From positions 70,755 to 134,754 of the forward strand of contig QANZ01044784.1 of NCBI GenBank assembly GCA_003254925.1: a DNA stretch of 64,000 bases. The letters are read 5' to 3'. The notes below the pieces were generated by a model. That model had not been told where the DNA came from. It saw only the letters and a list, made by a program, of their open reading frames with translations, and made no database searches. The position numbers and the translations under genes were made by a program. Position 1 is the first letter of the stretch, and every line of letters begins with the position of its first letter. This document shows, in pieces, positions 1-12,529 of this stretch. Source of the DNA: Chamaecrista fasciculata (lineage: Eukaryota > Streptophyta > Magnoliopsida > Fabales > Fabaceae).

Positions 1-386
1 AGGGAAACGCAGTTGAAAATTGGCGCCCCCCCCCCCCTCGTGCGCGCGATGCATGCGGAAATTATTATGTTAATCAATAAATAGCTTTAACAATCTTTAA
101 ATGCTAAAATTACTGTGTATTTCCAGTGGTTTCTTGTGATACGCTTTGAAGAAATTAATCTCATGTTCATCTTTTCATGCCTTAGCGTATAAATATTTAT
201 TTTGATTTTCCAAAACAGCTGATTTTTACCTAACTTTGATTTTGAAAAATGAGATATGAGTCCTTTGGCCCCAAAGAAAAGAAAAAAACTGGGCTGTGGA
301 GAGAGAGAGAGAGATTTGAGTCTTTTTTGACATATTTTTCCTTGGTAAGTTTATTGTATCACTTTAATGTGAATCAAATGCTCCAG

Positions 387-3210
387 GCCTGCAGTCAAGT
401 TGGAGCTGCTGGATCTAAATTTCCAATTGTAGAAAGAATTTCAGCTTTCAAAGATGCATGTTGGAGATTTTTAAGGCCCCATACTATACGTGGTACAGCA
501 CTAGGTTCTTTGTAAGTAACTGATCATCTTGCCACTAGTGTTTTTTGGATTTCTTTTTTGGTCCATTTATTTATTTATTTTTTGCAACTTAATGCCAAGC
601 ATACCTGACTGAAGTTCAATTCCGCTCTTTGTATGTACAGTGCATTGGTGACTAGAGCGTTGATTGAAAACACAAGTCTGATAAAGTGGTCACTTGTGTT
701 CAAAGCATTATTGGGTCTTTTTGCCCTCATATGTGGGAATGGTTTTATAGTTGGCATCAATCAAATTTATGACATTAGCATTGACAAGTACGGTGCAGAC
801 TTATACAAAGTTCTCCTTTTATTTTTTTTGAGTTTTTCCTTGTCTTTGTGCATTTCTTGCTAAGTTTCAAAATATTTCCTGAAGTTGTGTCAACTGCACA
901 GTTGTTTCTTTTTGAGATTATCTATCCTGGATCTGACCCTATTCCCCCTGCTAATAACCTTTCCTCCTAAATAAATGCATCTAAGTGTTATATTTGTTTC
1001 AGGGTAAACAAACCTTATTTACCTATAGCTGCTGGAGATCTTTCAGTCCAATCTGCGTGGTTATTGGTGATATTTTTTGCTGCAGCTGGGCTGTTGACAG
1101 TTGGATTGAACTTTGGTCCCTTTATTTTTTCTCTTTACACTTTTGGTCTTTTTCTTGGCACCATATATTCTGTTCCTCCTTTAAGAATGAAAAGGTTTCC
1201 TGTGGCAGCATTTCTTATTATTGCAACGGTAAGAATTATCTTCCTTGTCCCCCAATCTTCAAACATAAAATAGCTACTAGCCTACTACAGTGATTAAGTT
1301 GAAATTCTATTGGAAGAATTCAATTTCCTTTTTTATTTGTTTGGGTAGGTTCAATTTTCTTTTTATTTGATGTATTTATTGATACTATTGAACAAAATAT
1401 TGATAAAAGCAGCTCATGCAGGTCCGAGGTTTTCTTCTTAATTTTGGTGTGTATTATGCCACCAGAGCGGCCCTTGGACTTACGTTTCAGTGGAGGTTGG
1501 TTAGAGTTTCTCATTTGTTGCTTCACATTTTTTACTGTTTATGATGAACAAGAAGAAACTATGAAAGTTAAATTCTTAGAATGAGGGATACTGACTGTGA
1601 CTGACTTCATCTTTACATGGTTGATGAGTCTGTCAATTTCAATTATGCTTTTCAAGCAAAATTGTGCTTTTCAGTCATTATGATGATATTAGCTTATCAC
1701 CCAATATTGTTTGCATTCCAACTACTGATAACTTAATATATGTTTCTTTGTCTATTTGCAGCTCTCCTGTGGTTTTCATCACTACCTTTGTAACATTGTT
1801 TGCCTTGGTAATTGCTATAACAAAAGATCTTCCAGATGTTGAGGGGGATCGCAAGTAAGTTCTGGATCAAGCTGCATTCATGCTGCTGTTTTAATAATCT
1901 TAATTATCTGAGAGGCCACTACAGGATCTTTTTTCAACTGGGTATCCATGCATGCATTGTGCATATGTCAAGCATATTCTTGCAATGCCTATAGGTCTGC
2001 TTAATGGAATAAGGAATTGAATTTAATAACTATTTTAGGTATCAGATATCAACCTTTGCTACTAAACTAGGAGTTCGGAACATTGCTTTCCTTGGTTCTG
2101 GAATTTTGCTGATGAACTATATCGTTTCCATAATGGCAGCAATCTATTTCCCACAGGTGAGTACGCAGTCACCTCATGTACTGGTCACTTAAATTTTATT
2201 TTGCACTAATTTATGAGTTCTGGCACATATTTTTGCAGGCTTTCAGGCGCTGGTTACTGATACCAGCTCACATGTTTTTTGCATCAAGCTTGATTTTTCA
2301 GGTTTGCTCTGCTGGACTTGTAACTTTTTAAGGCTATCATTATAGTCCTGGTGGATTTTCATACACGTTTCAATTTTTTTTTTCTTTATTTTATCTTACT
2401 TTTTTTTGGCTCACCCCTCTTTTATCTAATAACTCCTAGTTCTAACAAAAACATGCACACAAAATATGATATTGTGAAATTTCCATAACAATTTATTCAT
2501 ATATTTCAGGCACGGGTATTAGAACAAGCTAATTATACCAAGGTAAATACATTACCTACTTCTCATGAAAATAATTGTAGCAATTCTTTCACTGTTTTCA
2601 TTTTATCCAATTTATACAAATAGTAAAGCTTTACCAAATTCACAAGTTGGATCATGTTATTCATCCTTTGTAGCCTAATGAATTCAAGTGATATTAAGTA
2701 GTTGATTTACTGGTTGTCAATTTCGTAACTCGTTATCAACTTATTACCTGCTTAAATCTTCGAGGACCACTTAACTCCAAAAAAGTGGTCAGTTGATACA
2801 ACTGTCATGCTAATGAATTCCGTGTTTTATTGTGGATTGGCTGCTTAGCTAGTTCTGTTTACGCCACATATTTGGGTCTATAACTCAATCTGCATAAAAT
2901 TTAAGTTACTCTGAGCTGCAAAATTGAGCTACCAGTTTCTTTAAAATTATCTTGTTGCTGCTGACTTCATTGTTCTGAAGAATATCATGGAACCCTGAAT
3001 TCTTTTAATATTTTTTTTATGTGGCTTTCAAGATCATTTTTGCTGGTCTAAAATTATCATCTTTCTCTTTCTCATCTTTCCTCCTATTGCTTCATCTGCA
3101 ATTGTAATGTATTAATGTCTACCTTTATGTTGCAGGAAGCTATTTCAGAGTTCTATCGATTTATATGGAATCTTTTTTACGCTGAATATGCCTTATTTCC
3201 CTTAATCTAA
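387..3210 (+). CDS. HST: Homogentisate solanesyltransferase, plastid (5'-partial)
   Basis: UbiA-family prenyltransferase of the plastid envelope. It condenses homogentisate with solanesyl diphosphate in plastoquinone-9 synthesis, which phytoene desaturation needs. Nine exons are visible: 387-511, 641-787, 1003-1228, 1422-1495, 1762-1854, 2039-2156, 2239-2301, 2510-2542, 3136-3210, all GT-AG. They give 317 in-frame residues ending with TAA at 3208-3210. The first aspartate-rich motif (NQIYDISID) is split by the 788-1002 intron, and the second (KDLPDVEGD) lies near 1830-1850. The stretch after the first motif ([19 protein letters not shown]) is typical of HST rather than of the tocopherol enzyme HPT. 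The exon for the transit peptide lies to the left of the window; bases 1-386 read as intron. The ATG at 249 is intronic. Convergent with the next gene. Confidence 0.95.
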
Positions 3211-4099
3211 GGAAGTGCTGTCCATTTTCAAAGGCAGAAATGCATACTGGCATGACAATTTTTTGTAGTATCTAATATGTTGTTGTATATAATATATATA
3301 ACACCTTGTAATTAGATGTAATACCATGAAAATTGTGTCTGTATCATCAGAGAAAAATTATATATTGTTGTGGTCGCGAAAAGTGTCAGTTTTTCCTCTA
3401 GGTTTGTTCAGTTTGCTTGTTCCGTTGTTCTCTGATTCTTTGTTACGAAGCGCAAGGACATACCTTCAGTAAGCTCATGAGTTCAGGGCTTCTTCATGCA
3501 ACTCCAGGCTTGGTTCAATTTTAGAGGCAGTAATGGAGGAGGTACTGATTGTAAGGAATTCTGTTCTTGCAAGTTGCAAGTATATGGATATGGTCAACAC
3601 CCAAACATAAGCAAGAATGGGTCTCACTACTTTCTATAGCGAACAGATTCCATGCTACAGAGCCATGAATGGCTATTATACTAAAGTTATCCCCGCTTAT
3701 ATTTCCATCCAGTTATCCAATAAGGGTGCATTCATCTTGCAGATAAAGAGCTACAAAATACAAAGAATAGAACAAAAGTGGCAACCCTCCAAGGAAGTTT
3801 CCTCACTATACTGTCTTGCATTTCATCAATGGCTTACAAGTCGCTCTCTTTCTAGCTTACTAGTTACTCTCTTTCTATCTTCCCATTCGGAAGCTGAGCT
3901 TGCAAAATTTTGTATTTACCACACGGCTTACTATATATATATATATATATATATATTTTGGGGGTAAAATGGCATCAGAGTCAATTTGGTTTCCTCTACT
4001 CAATTTGGATCTTTATGGGCGTGCTATCAGGTCATGGACTCACAGCATGAGCCACAGTGACTTTTGGAATAGAGCGGAGATCAAAGAAAGGAGATACGG
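3211..4099. other. Convergent spacer between HST and IQM
   Basis: This is the 3' flank of HST and of the minus-strand IQM gene. The HST 3' UTR probably runs to about 3360 (AT-rich, aataatat- and aaaatt-like motifs). A (TA)n microsatellite lies at about 3932-3955. The open frames here have no family resemblance and overlap UTR or repeat, so no gene is called. Confidence 0.6.
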
Positions 4100-6778
4100 T
4101 TAAGATGTTTGGCCTAAGCGAGAAACTGAAGGTACCCTAGGATAAGGATTTCGAGCAATATTTCTTCTCCTTGGAGACATATTTTGTTGCTCCAGAATTC
4201 GAAACTGAAGCTCTGGAGGGTAGTCTCTCATGCAACCAATCCTGGGACCAGCCCCTGTCGTCCATCTGGTAGATAATTGACAGGCCAACTGATATGATTT
4301 CATGCCTTTGTGTGAATTTATCCTCTTCATTATCTTTTCTCTTGGAATAGGGTCATTTTCATCTTCTTCTTGACCTCCAACAAACAAGTTCGATTTGGAA
4401 ACCATAAATACCTCCTCATCCATACTTGATTCTTCTGCTGTCTCATAACCATCTGATAGCGAATCTGGAGGTTCAAAATAGCATGTTAGAGGACATGCTT
4501 GCCTCCCCAAAATGACTGACACATCGCTTCTTCTTGGTATTTCAAGTGTGGATAATTTTGGTCTTTGTCCTTTGGACAATCTTGACAAGGGTGGATCAGA
4601 ATTGGAATTGGCATTAGAATTCTCATATATCAAGCCAGATACCTCCTTAGCTAACGTGCTGGTATTTTCGCTTTCAAAGTTGTGAGGTAACTCTGCCTGT
4701 GAAGGGTTGCCTCGGACAATTGGATCCTTGTTCTCTCGAGCCATATCTTCTTCTTCTTCTCCACGAGCGTGTTCCTGAATTTAAAGCACAGGGAAGTCAG
4801 AAACTTGCCTAGATTTTTTTTTTTCCAATTATATTTGGTTATCTTTTTCTTTCCTTTTAGTGAAGGGACTAGGCAGAAGTCAAGTTCCTATGCAATTACA
4901 AGACTAGCAAATCAGCAGCCAACTATAAAATCCCCACGTTGTTTTGCCAGAAGCTATCTTATACAGAGGCAAAGTCTTGAGTCTTTTACCTCTACATCTG
5001 TAAGATCCACACCGTGCTCCTTAAGGAATGACAAGAATTCCTGAAAATTTTCTTCTGTGGGAAGATAATGGCCACTGTGAGCCCAAACAACCTTTGGAGT
5101 GAAAAAAGAAAAAAAGGAAAAAACAGAAGACTTATGTCAGTATGACAAACAGGGTCAAACAGGGGATCGATCAATTCTCAATATCTTGCTTTATTTCCCG
5201 TTCTCACCTTAATGATTCCACCTTCCACCACTAAACTTCCAGCAGACAAAGTGGCTCCACCTGCCAAGAAGCTTGAATGTTGAAATGTGCCTTTCATCTT
5301 CTGCCCAACATATAAAGCTTTGGATGTGCTGAGTACAAAAATCCACTTAGTATCTGGTGTTGTTTCAACAAGTTGCCCACTCAGCTTGTATAAGAGTCGC
5401 CCCTTTTCTATTACTACTTCATAAGCTTTTCTTTCCTCCTGCAAAGAAACAACTGATACAATTGGTTCCCATATTGTTTGACAGTAGAGCTATCTAAAAG
5501 ATCTGGGATTTTTATTTTAATTTCAATAACTCTGCCCTTGTCACAAATTAGTATATGACCAATGACCAATCCCTCTCCCACCTCTACCTGGGGTAAAATG
5601 AGATTAATATTCACAGCAGAACAGTTAAAGAAATAATAAAAGGGACAATAAATCTCACCGGACCCAGATACTTGATGCATTGCTGTTGAAGCTTTGATCT
5701 AGGCAATCTTTCATGATTGATTTCCTTGCCTTCTCCTATATCAAGCCTAAATATTGAAGGTTAATCAACATACTGCATACATAAAACATTTTAATGTAAT
5801 ATTATTTTTCTTCCTTTTGGAACCCATGTAAGCTTACCAATAGAAGAAAGGTTGATTGCTGTCACAATGGAGCCATTTAGCATAGTAAAATTGAAGATTA
5901 TGACCATATCGATGTCGAGGATCAATCTGTTAAATTAAGGTAGTAACCAGTTAGAAAAACTAGCATTTTAATTATTCTGCACCATTAAAGTTGCGAGACT
6001 TACTGCCTCCAGCCAGTGCTGTAAAGCAAGTTTCCGAGCATTCAGATCCTTAGATAGCCCCTTTCCAACCTACCAAAAAATAAAAAGTTAAAAATGTAAA
6101 CGATAACAATAAATAAACAAATAAGTACAAGTTATATGATTCAAAACCTACTTTGGCAGCCTTGGTTCTTGCCCTTGACCAACGGGACTGAGCAGTCTCA
6201 TGCTTCTCAATGTCAAAAAATGATATGGAACTCCGCTTTAACTCAGCAAAATCCAACACCTTCCACCTGTAAGGCTTTTATGTGAATCTAAAACTGATCG
6301 CCACACACAGAAGCACATGCAAGGATAATAAATATGCGACTGTTTCTTTTTTAACCTTTTAGTTTTGCCTTTAGTTTGAATTTCACTGTTAATTGCATTC
6401 TTATGAGATAATCCGAAGTAAACAGTATTATACGCATGCAATATGATAAACAATTGAAAACAAAAATTCTAACCATCTCTGCTCTGCGAGAACTGCACAA
6501 TCTGCTAGTTGCCTTCTTGTTCGGAAACTTTTGTAAACTTTCTGCAATCTTGTTGCAGCTTCGTCTCTTGGAGTTACATACGGAGTCTGTGGCGAAAGTG
6601 ACTGGAGGTTCCTCTCGGAGATTTTAACACATGATATTGACAAATGATCAAAATTGTCTCTATTCTTTATGCTTACTGATTTACAAAATATGTCATTCTC
6701 CAATTCTCCTCTGGGAGTTTTAAAAGAGAAAACAGTCTCCAGCTCCGATCCCTTTATGTTAAATGCGCCTCGTATCAT
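4100..6778 (-). CDS. IQ-motif protein of the IQM family (calmodulin-binding type)
   Basis: Plant IQM protein, 556 residues from eight exons: 6778-6474, 6266-6152, 6069-6004, 5926-5838, 5746-5659, 5438-5208, 5091-4990, 4774-4100. The sum is 1671 nt, in frame. The IQ motif ([16 protein letters not shown]) is near residues 74-89 and should bind apo-calmodulin without calcium. It is followed by family blocks such as [38 protein letters not shown] and, near the end, [12 protein letters not shown] and [10 protein letters not shown]. The start ATG at 6778 is the first ATG in this frame of the exon. A leader exon at about 7560-7411 probably precedes it, with donor GT at 7409-7408. Acidic insert: GEEEEDM at the start of the last exon. 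Which IQM paralogue this is (IQM1-6) cannot be decided; the N terminus is longer than in IQM1. Exact biochemical role is little known in the family. Confidence 0.92.
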
Positions 6779-7409
6779 GCCTTAACGATATGATTTCTCA
6801 ACGACCGTTTCTACCTCGCGGCCTTTGGATATCTCTGGTATCTTCCCGCCCAAAATTGAATCTCAAGAGAATAGCCTCCGAGGGACTATTAACAAAATCA
6901 GAGTAAACGTTATGGTTTAACAAAATTGCTTCGAAGAGATATGGAGAACTAGTAAGATTTTGTGCCTGAAATCTAGAATTTGATGTGTCAGATTATTCTC
7001 TCGTAAGTGATGGAGCAGACACAAGAGACCAAAATAATTAAATACACATCCAGCGACTCATGCATTGAATGAAAACTTCACAGTACTTACTACAAACAGG
7101 CAGGAGAGTTAACTTAAAACCAAGTCATCACAAAAGGATTTTAAGCAGAAAATAATCGATCAATCCAAAAGAATTCGGTATGCGAAACTGTATCTTATGG
7201 TACACACATTTTTTCGAGGCAAGGTTAAGACACAATGCCGATGATTAGGGCAATTGTTCTTCTCCTCTACAACATTCTCCGAACAAGAAAATCTTTTCTC
7301 CATCGCATATTTCAATTTTAAACACCGGAAATCGTTTCTACACCGACATTGTGTTTTTCCAGTAGAGGAATGATAGATCGAGGGAAGGGTTTATGAGGAG
7401 AGTACGTAC

Positions 7410-7560
7410 CTTGAATAATCTGCGATTGCGATTGTGGCAGGGGACGAGAAGAGAGGCTTGAAAGCGAGGTTTGGGAAGAAGCAAAAGAGAGTGGAGAGAG
7501 AAGAGAGAGAAGTAAGAGAAGAAGAAATGTGAGAGAGAGCGAAGAATGAGGAAAAGGAAG
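7410..7560 (-). promoter_or_regulatory. Probable 5' UTR exon and core promoter side of IQM
   Basis: Read on the minus strand this GA-rich stretch ends in ATTCAAG|GTACGTA, a strong splice donor, and it precedes the coding exon by about 630 bp. A GA-rich leader followed by a leader intron is common in plant genes. The transcription start is inferred and has not been seen. Confidence 0.5.
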
Positions 7561-8996
7561 GATGGTTTTCTATTGTACAGAGTTCAATGCTACAATACGT
7601 TGGCTTCTATTGCTATTCTTGCGTCGCAAGATTTCATATATAGAAGGGTACTGTCTTATATGCCACATGGTAGGGATGAATTGTCGACAACTTTTATTGG
7701 CCAAAAAAAAAAATTGTCGACAACTTTTTTATGTGACAAAATCATAAATACGGACATGAAGATTGAAGAATCTCTCACTATTTATTTTTATTTTCCATCT
7801 ATAATTCATTCAATCTATATCAAATTCAGTCATTGTAACTTTATCTATTTTTTTAATTAGTATGTTCCACATTGCGCATAAAGAAAGAAAGAACCAAATA
7901 ATATTTGTAAGAACTTGAATTCATGGATGTTTGATAATGGAAAGAATTGTGAAGGCGTTTCATGGCCAAACGACAATACATAAGAAAGAGAAGATGTTTT
8001 CTCTTGAAAGCTTCGTGGAGGCTATGCTAGTGAATGGATCATGAATGTTATATGCGTGGACAATAGCATGAGAAAAACAGAGAGTAGGGGGAAAGGTTTT
8101 ATATATCAAAATTCCAAAATCCAGACACATGCTGATAACAAAACAAGGCTCTCTAGGGATTTCTAAAGTTAGAAGCCTCCCAAACCCAAACTACTGACCA
8201 AAATTTGAATAACACCATGGAGAATTTTTAATTAACCTGCCAAAGTTTAAGCTTCTCACTCGCTTATAATTTTTGAAAAATTCTGGGAAAAAAATGTTTT
8301 CAAACGAGAGTGAAGAAAACACCCTTTAATGATCATTCTTCTCCCTTCTAATCTCCTTCTAATCTCTTTGGATTCCTGCCCACTCTGATTTCATGGAATA
8401 CCCTATGCGGGGCTTCGATGCTCATCTGTGCTATTGTGCTTTCTTTTGGTTTATGGTCTCTGATTTCAACTACAAAAAAAAATAAAAATTAATTAACAGT
8501 TATTTGAATGATATTGAACTGGTCGCTTATTTTATGCAAGAATGTTCAGATTTTTTTCATCAAACTCAGTTCAATTGGTTCTTAGAAGTATTTTGTATAA
8601 TACACTGCTTGGATTTTGGACAATAGCATTGCTGAATTGGTGGAGTTTTGTAAGCTGAATACAGTACGTGCAGTATGAGAAAGATCAAATACAACCCACA
8701 AGATTCCTCTTCCACATCTCAGTTGACAATAGTAAGTCTAAAACACAATTTCCGATGAACACATGATGAAGCTAGGATTAACATTTCGGGACTACCTTTA
8801 TGTAGTAAACATAACACGATAAAAAAAAAAATGATGCTGTAATAAAAGTACCCAGTGATGAAAATATTCCTAGTCAACCAAGCTTATCTCTACAAATTGG
8901 AGGAAAATTACAGTTGAAGTGGCTTTACATTAGATATCAAATTTGCCTTTAGCTTGCTCTGACGATTTGGCTGCTACCATGTATTTGTGCTCTTTT
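7561..8996. other. Intergenic, no gene seen
   Basis: AT-rich spacer between the 5' side of IQM and the 3' side of the TRAF-type gene. It holds one clear micro-insertion with target duplication (7679-7728). Short open frames such as 7546-7860 have no recognisable protein and span that insertion, so they are not called. Confidence 0.6.
7679..7728. mobile_element. Micro-retroinsertion, poly(A), 17-bp target duplication
   Basis: A perfect 17-bp direct repeat (aattgtcgacaactttt) at 7679-7695 and 7712-7728 flanks a 16-base insert, attggcc followed by nine A. A GGCC end, an A tail and a long target duplication are what target-primed reverse transcription leaves when a LINE or SINE copy is cut off almost completely. 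Confidence 0.7.
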
Positions 8997-11718
8997 TTAA
9001 CTGTCAACACTTTCTGCAGTATCTTTTTTCATCGCAATGCCTTCAGCTTTATCTGATAAATTTTCCACTTTGGCCCCTTCATTGCCCTTAACTTCTGATG
9101 TATCATCCATACTATCATTCTTCTTGACACTGTCCTCAGCAGTATCCGTATTCTTCATTATTGAAGTCTCTACACTCTCTTCGCTATCCTTATCTTGTAG
9201 CTTGTTGACATTATTCTCATCAGTATCCGTATGCTTCATTATTGAAGTCTCTACACTCTCTTTGTTATCCTTATCTAGTTGCTTGTTATCTTCAGTATTT
9301 GTTTCCTTGATGTTACTTTCTGTAGTGTTCTCATTTGTATTAGGGACTACATTTGATGAACTTTTCATAGTAGTTTCTGTGCTCTCTACATTGCCCTTGG
9401 TTTCCGAATTACTATCTTCAGCATCCTTGCTCTTGTTTTCCTGTGCAGTATTTGTATTACTGGTTTCCGCTTTATCTGATAAATTATTTGTAGTTGAAGT
9501 TTCTGTACTCTGCTCACGTCCCTTATTGATCTCACTATCATCCTTCTTGATATTGTTATCTGGCGCATCTTTATTTATAAGGGCACTGACTTCAGCTTTG
9601 TCTGATGAATCACTGTCCTTTTCTTTGGTGTTATTATCCCCACTATTTTCGTTCTCTGCATTATTCTCTTCATCATCTTTCTTTTTTACAGTGATTACCA
9701 AAGGCTCTAGCTTAGCATTAAGATCCTTGACGACGGAGGTTAGATATCTCACATCACGTGCATCTGCTAATCTGCTGTTTGATGAGATCTACATCAACAA
9801 ATAAGAAGTCTGAATATCAAAATCAAGAATGAAATTGGCACATCTTTTTAAACACAGCAAGTTAGCAACTGATACTAATGTAAGAACTCAATCTCATATC
9901 TCAAAAGATAAATATCTAAAGCCCCAAATTTAGCACATCAAGTCCATAAGATCAGTTTGAACTTTGTTATCAATTTCCTTCTTGGTGTTTAAGGTGTGTT
10001 GCCTTAGTACTAAAAATGAATTTTAAGCTGTCAAAGTTTTCGAATGATTGCGAGTTCTAATTTTCACTATCAAAGGCTTTAGTTCTTACACTATTCCCAC
10101 AAACTAACCTCTAATATTTGCTCCGTTCGTGGTTTAAGATCTTCTTCTGATGCTTCCTTGTAGATGCCTTGAAGAACATGATACACATGAGAATGAAGTT
10201 CCTCTGAACGATGCTTGTCAATCAAACACTGAGCAATAGGGGTCTTGCACCCCACTGCATAAAAGGGACAGTTCACAAGCTTCATGGGACATTTAGTGAT
10301 GCAATGTCTGTCCATATCACGTCTGAGAATATGATCAGGACACTTTTGCTCACAAGGAATAATCTTAAATGGACAAATTGAATCATGCTTCTCCGCATGA
10401 CTAGCACAGAATCTGGCTTCACACCCTTGGTTGTGGCAAATAGCAGACCTAAAGCTGCAACTATGAGCATGACCAGAAAGTTCTTCCAATGAGTGAAATG
10501 TCTCTTTACAATGGTACAAGTTCTTGAAGTCGACATTCTTGACCAAAGTTACTGCAACTGCTTGTCTTCGATCAAGAGACCAAAACCCATTCATATCCAT
10601 CTCTTGAACAATATCATCGATTCTGTCCTCTCTCCTCTCGCTTAGCAGCCAGCCGGAGAAGCGACTGAACAGATTCCTCTTCTCAATTGCAAAGTCATCA
10701 ACAAAAGTAGAAATGATATCAAAGGGGTTGTCTAGTACTTCTCCATCTGGACCACCTTCTAAGACGACCAACTCGGCCACAAAGGTTTCGCTTCTCTGGG
10801 TGAGGTAATCTACCATTTCGTTTCTCAAATCAGCAGCCACTGTACCTGGAGTGTTGAAGAGACCTCCTGCAGTGTTGTCTACACAGGCGGTGGCTAACCC
10901 GGGAAGGAGCGATTCAGCCAACTTGTGAACCACTTCTGTGTCATAAAGATCACAATGGAATGAGGGACCTGTCTCTTTCTCTTCCTCAATCTTCTCATGC
11001 TCAAGGTCCACGTCAGTTGTGGGAGCTTCTGTGGTTGATAACTCCTGCAAATTGCAAGTATTTTCTCAGTCAACAAGGTCCTTGGTAATGGTATTAAAAC
11101 TTTTGGTAGTTAGAAATTCAATCTCTGTGGTTTATTGTTTAAATAACAATTTTTTTCATATGCTTTCATTTAAAGCTTAAACTCTGAAATTGAAATGGAC
11201 GCTGCAGCACTGGATACTTTTTCACATTTCTGAAGATCACTTTTGAAATTTTTAGATGGTTCTGAATGAGATAAGAAAAGACACCGGTGTTATTCACTAA
11301 TCACAATCTAATCCACAATATTAACTGGATATTGCAATTCAGAGTTTAAGATGTCAGCATCACCTATGAAGTTAAAAAAATGAGGGTTAAATTAATTGTC
11401 GTCCTTCTGCTAACCCAAGATTGTCACAGCTATGGTTTATTTTCAACTAGTCCGATCTCTAATTTTTCATCCATTACTCCTCCACCTTCACTCTAATTAC
11501 AGCATTTACAAAGTTGAAATTTATCGAATCCGCGGAACTCTCGGACCTTGTAAATAAAATCTCACAATTCAAACCAACTGATTTGGGTAAATAAAATCGT
11601 CGATGCTTATCAGAGTGAAAACCAGATGAATAAAACGCCAAATTCAATCTCCCTAAGAAGTTCCTACGAAGCCAGAATTTATATAGAATAACGAGCGAAG
11701 AACATAACTTACCGACAT
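8997..11718 (-). CDS. TRAF-type zinc-finger protein with acidic low-complexity tail
   Basis: Three exons: 11718-11713 (only ATG TCG), 11044-10109 and 9788-8997, giving 577 residues. The first coding exon holds two codons, and joining it to the second gives MSELSTTE. Residues about 25-190 are a helical N-terminal region. Residues about 190-290 are rich in Cys/His pairs (CxxxGCEARFCASH, CPFKIIPC, CPMKLVNCPF..GC), the TRAF-type zinc-finger pattern seen in the Arabidopsis At1g09920-type protein. After ARDVRYLTSVVKDLNAKLE, the last ~240 residues are almost only S, T, N, D, E and K, with two copies of a repeat around ESVETSIMK. Function is unproven; a scaffold or ubiquitin-related role is only an analogy with TRAFs. 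The plus-strand frame 9037-9804 is the antisense shadow of this tail. Confidence 0.88.
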
Positions 11719-12028
11719 TGTTGTTGAGATCTAACACATTTCTTGCTTCAACCTTGAAATGGTTCGAACCTTCAAAATAAAGTCAAAAAATTGCAAATAC
11801 AGAAAAAGTTTCTGATAAAATTTAGAGGAACATTGTATGAAGGACGATGAAGAAGAAAGATGGCCGAATCAGACTTCCTAATTTTAAGGCGCGAACCGAT
11901 AGCTCTCTATTCTTTTGTTCTTTGGCCAACTATTCTAATTCATGACCGTCCAATATTGCTTTGACTAAATCTTGCCAATTGGCAATTTTGCTTAAAGAAG
12001 TATGTTTTCAGTTTTTTTATGATTAGGT

Positions 12029-12076
12029 TTAGATTTAATTCTTTTTTTTTTTTGGCCAGATTAGATTTAATTCTTT
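12029..12076. mobile_element. Micro-retroinsertion, poly(T)-GGCC, 16-bp target duplication
   Basis: The 16-bp repeat ttagatttaattcttt at 12029-12044 and 12061-12076 flanks nine T followed by ggccaga. Read on the minus strand this is a GGCC-poly(A) end, the same shape as the insert at 7696-7711 in the other orientation. Confidence 0.7.
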
Positions 12077-12113
12077 CTAGCATTTTTTTTGGGCCATTTC
12101 TAGCATTTTTTTT
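12074..12113. mobile_element. Second micro-insertion, overlapping the previous duplication
   Basis: The 17-bp repeat tttctagcatttttttt at 12074-12090 and 12097-12113 is separated by gggcca. The poly(T) part of the insert cannot be told from the T-rich target. It starts inside the right duplication of the neighbouring insertion, so two events hit the same spot. Confidence 0.6.
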
Positions 12114-12529
12114 ATTTTAGTAAAATTTGTTTTTGTATTTCCTAAATCACTTAATTTTTTATAAATGCTTAACAAAATATAATTTTTTTAGTTGAATTAT
12201 TTGACTCATCTTTTATCTAAAATGAGAAAACGGGTAAAAGTCAAGACAATATTTATTTGTTTTTACCAATATCGTCAAAATCGAACCGATTGAACCGTCA
12301 ACCAATTATTAGAATAAGTTGGTTCAACCTAAAAATTAAATTTAGACCAGATTTGTTAGGATGAGTATGTTCTAGATGTGCAATTTATTTTTAAAAACTA
12401 TACAATTATTATTTCTTACAGTGTCATAATAAGAAGTAAAAAAATTTATTTTGGAGAAATTACACTTACACACGCCACAATTGAACACTTATTTCACGAT
12501 GGGTAAATGCAATTTCTCCTTTTATTTTT

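Larger units (their letters stand above)
11719..12529. other. TRAF-type gene leader/promoter and spacer
   Basis: The minus-strand 5' UTR and promoter probably occupy 11719 to about 11950. The rest is AT-rich spacer holding two adjacent micro-insertions (12029-12076 and 12074-12113). It ends at a foldback element. The spacer is divergent: TRAF-type gene to the left, MED7 to the right. Confidence 0.5.

Noticed and set aside
29-37. Run of C near the window start as a biological signal
   Set aside because: Short homopolymer in an intron, probably length-variable or a sequencing artefact.
249-515. ATG-initiated frame at 249 as the start of HST
   Set aside because: The part before 387 has no similarity to HST and a splice acceptor (ctccag) precedes the conserved sequence. 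HST needs a transit peptide, which lies outside.
1325-1375. Another micro-insertion with target duplication in an HST intron
   Set aside because: The flanking copies (ttcaatttcctttttt, ttcaattttcttttta) are imperfect and simple enough to be a slipped T-rich tract.
387-3210. Tocopherol enzyme homogentisate phytyltransferase (HPT/VTE2) instead of HST
   Set aside because: Sequence around [31 protein letters not shown] and the C-terminal FYAEY follow HST as I know it, not HPT.
9037-9804. Long plus-strand open frame of 255 codons
   Set aside because: Antisense to the low-complexity tail of the TRAF-type gene; Leu/Ser-rich by mirror composition, with no family resemblance.
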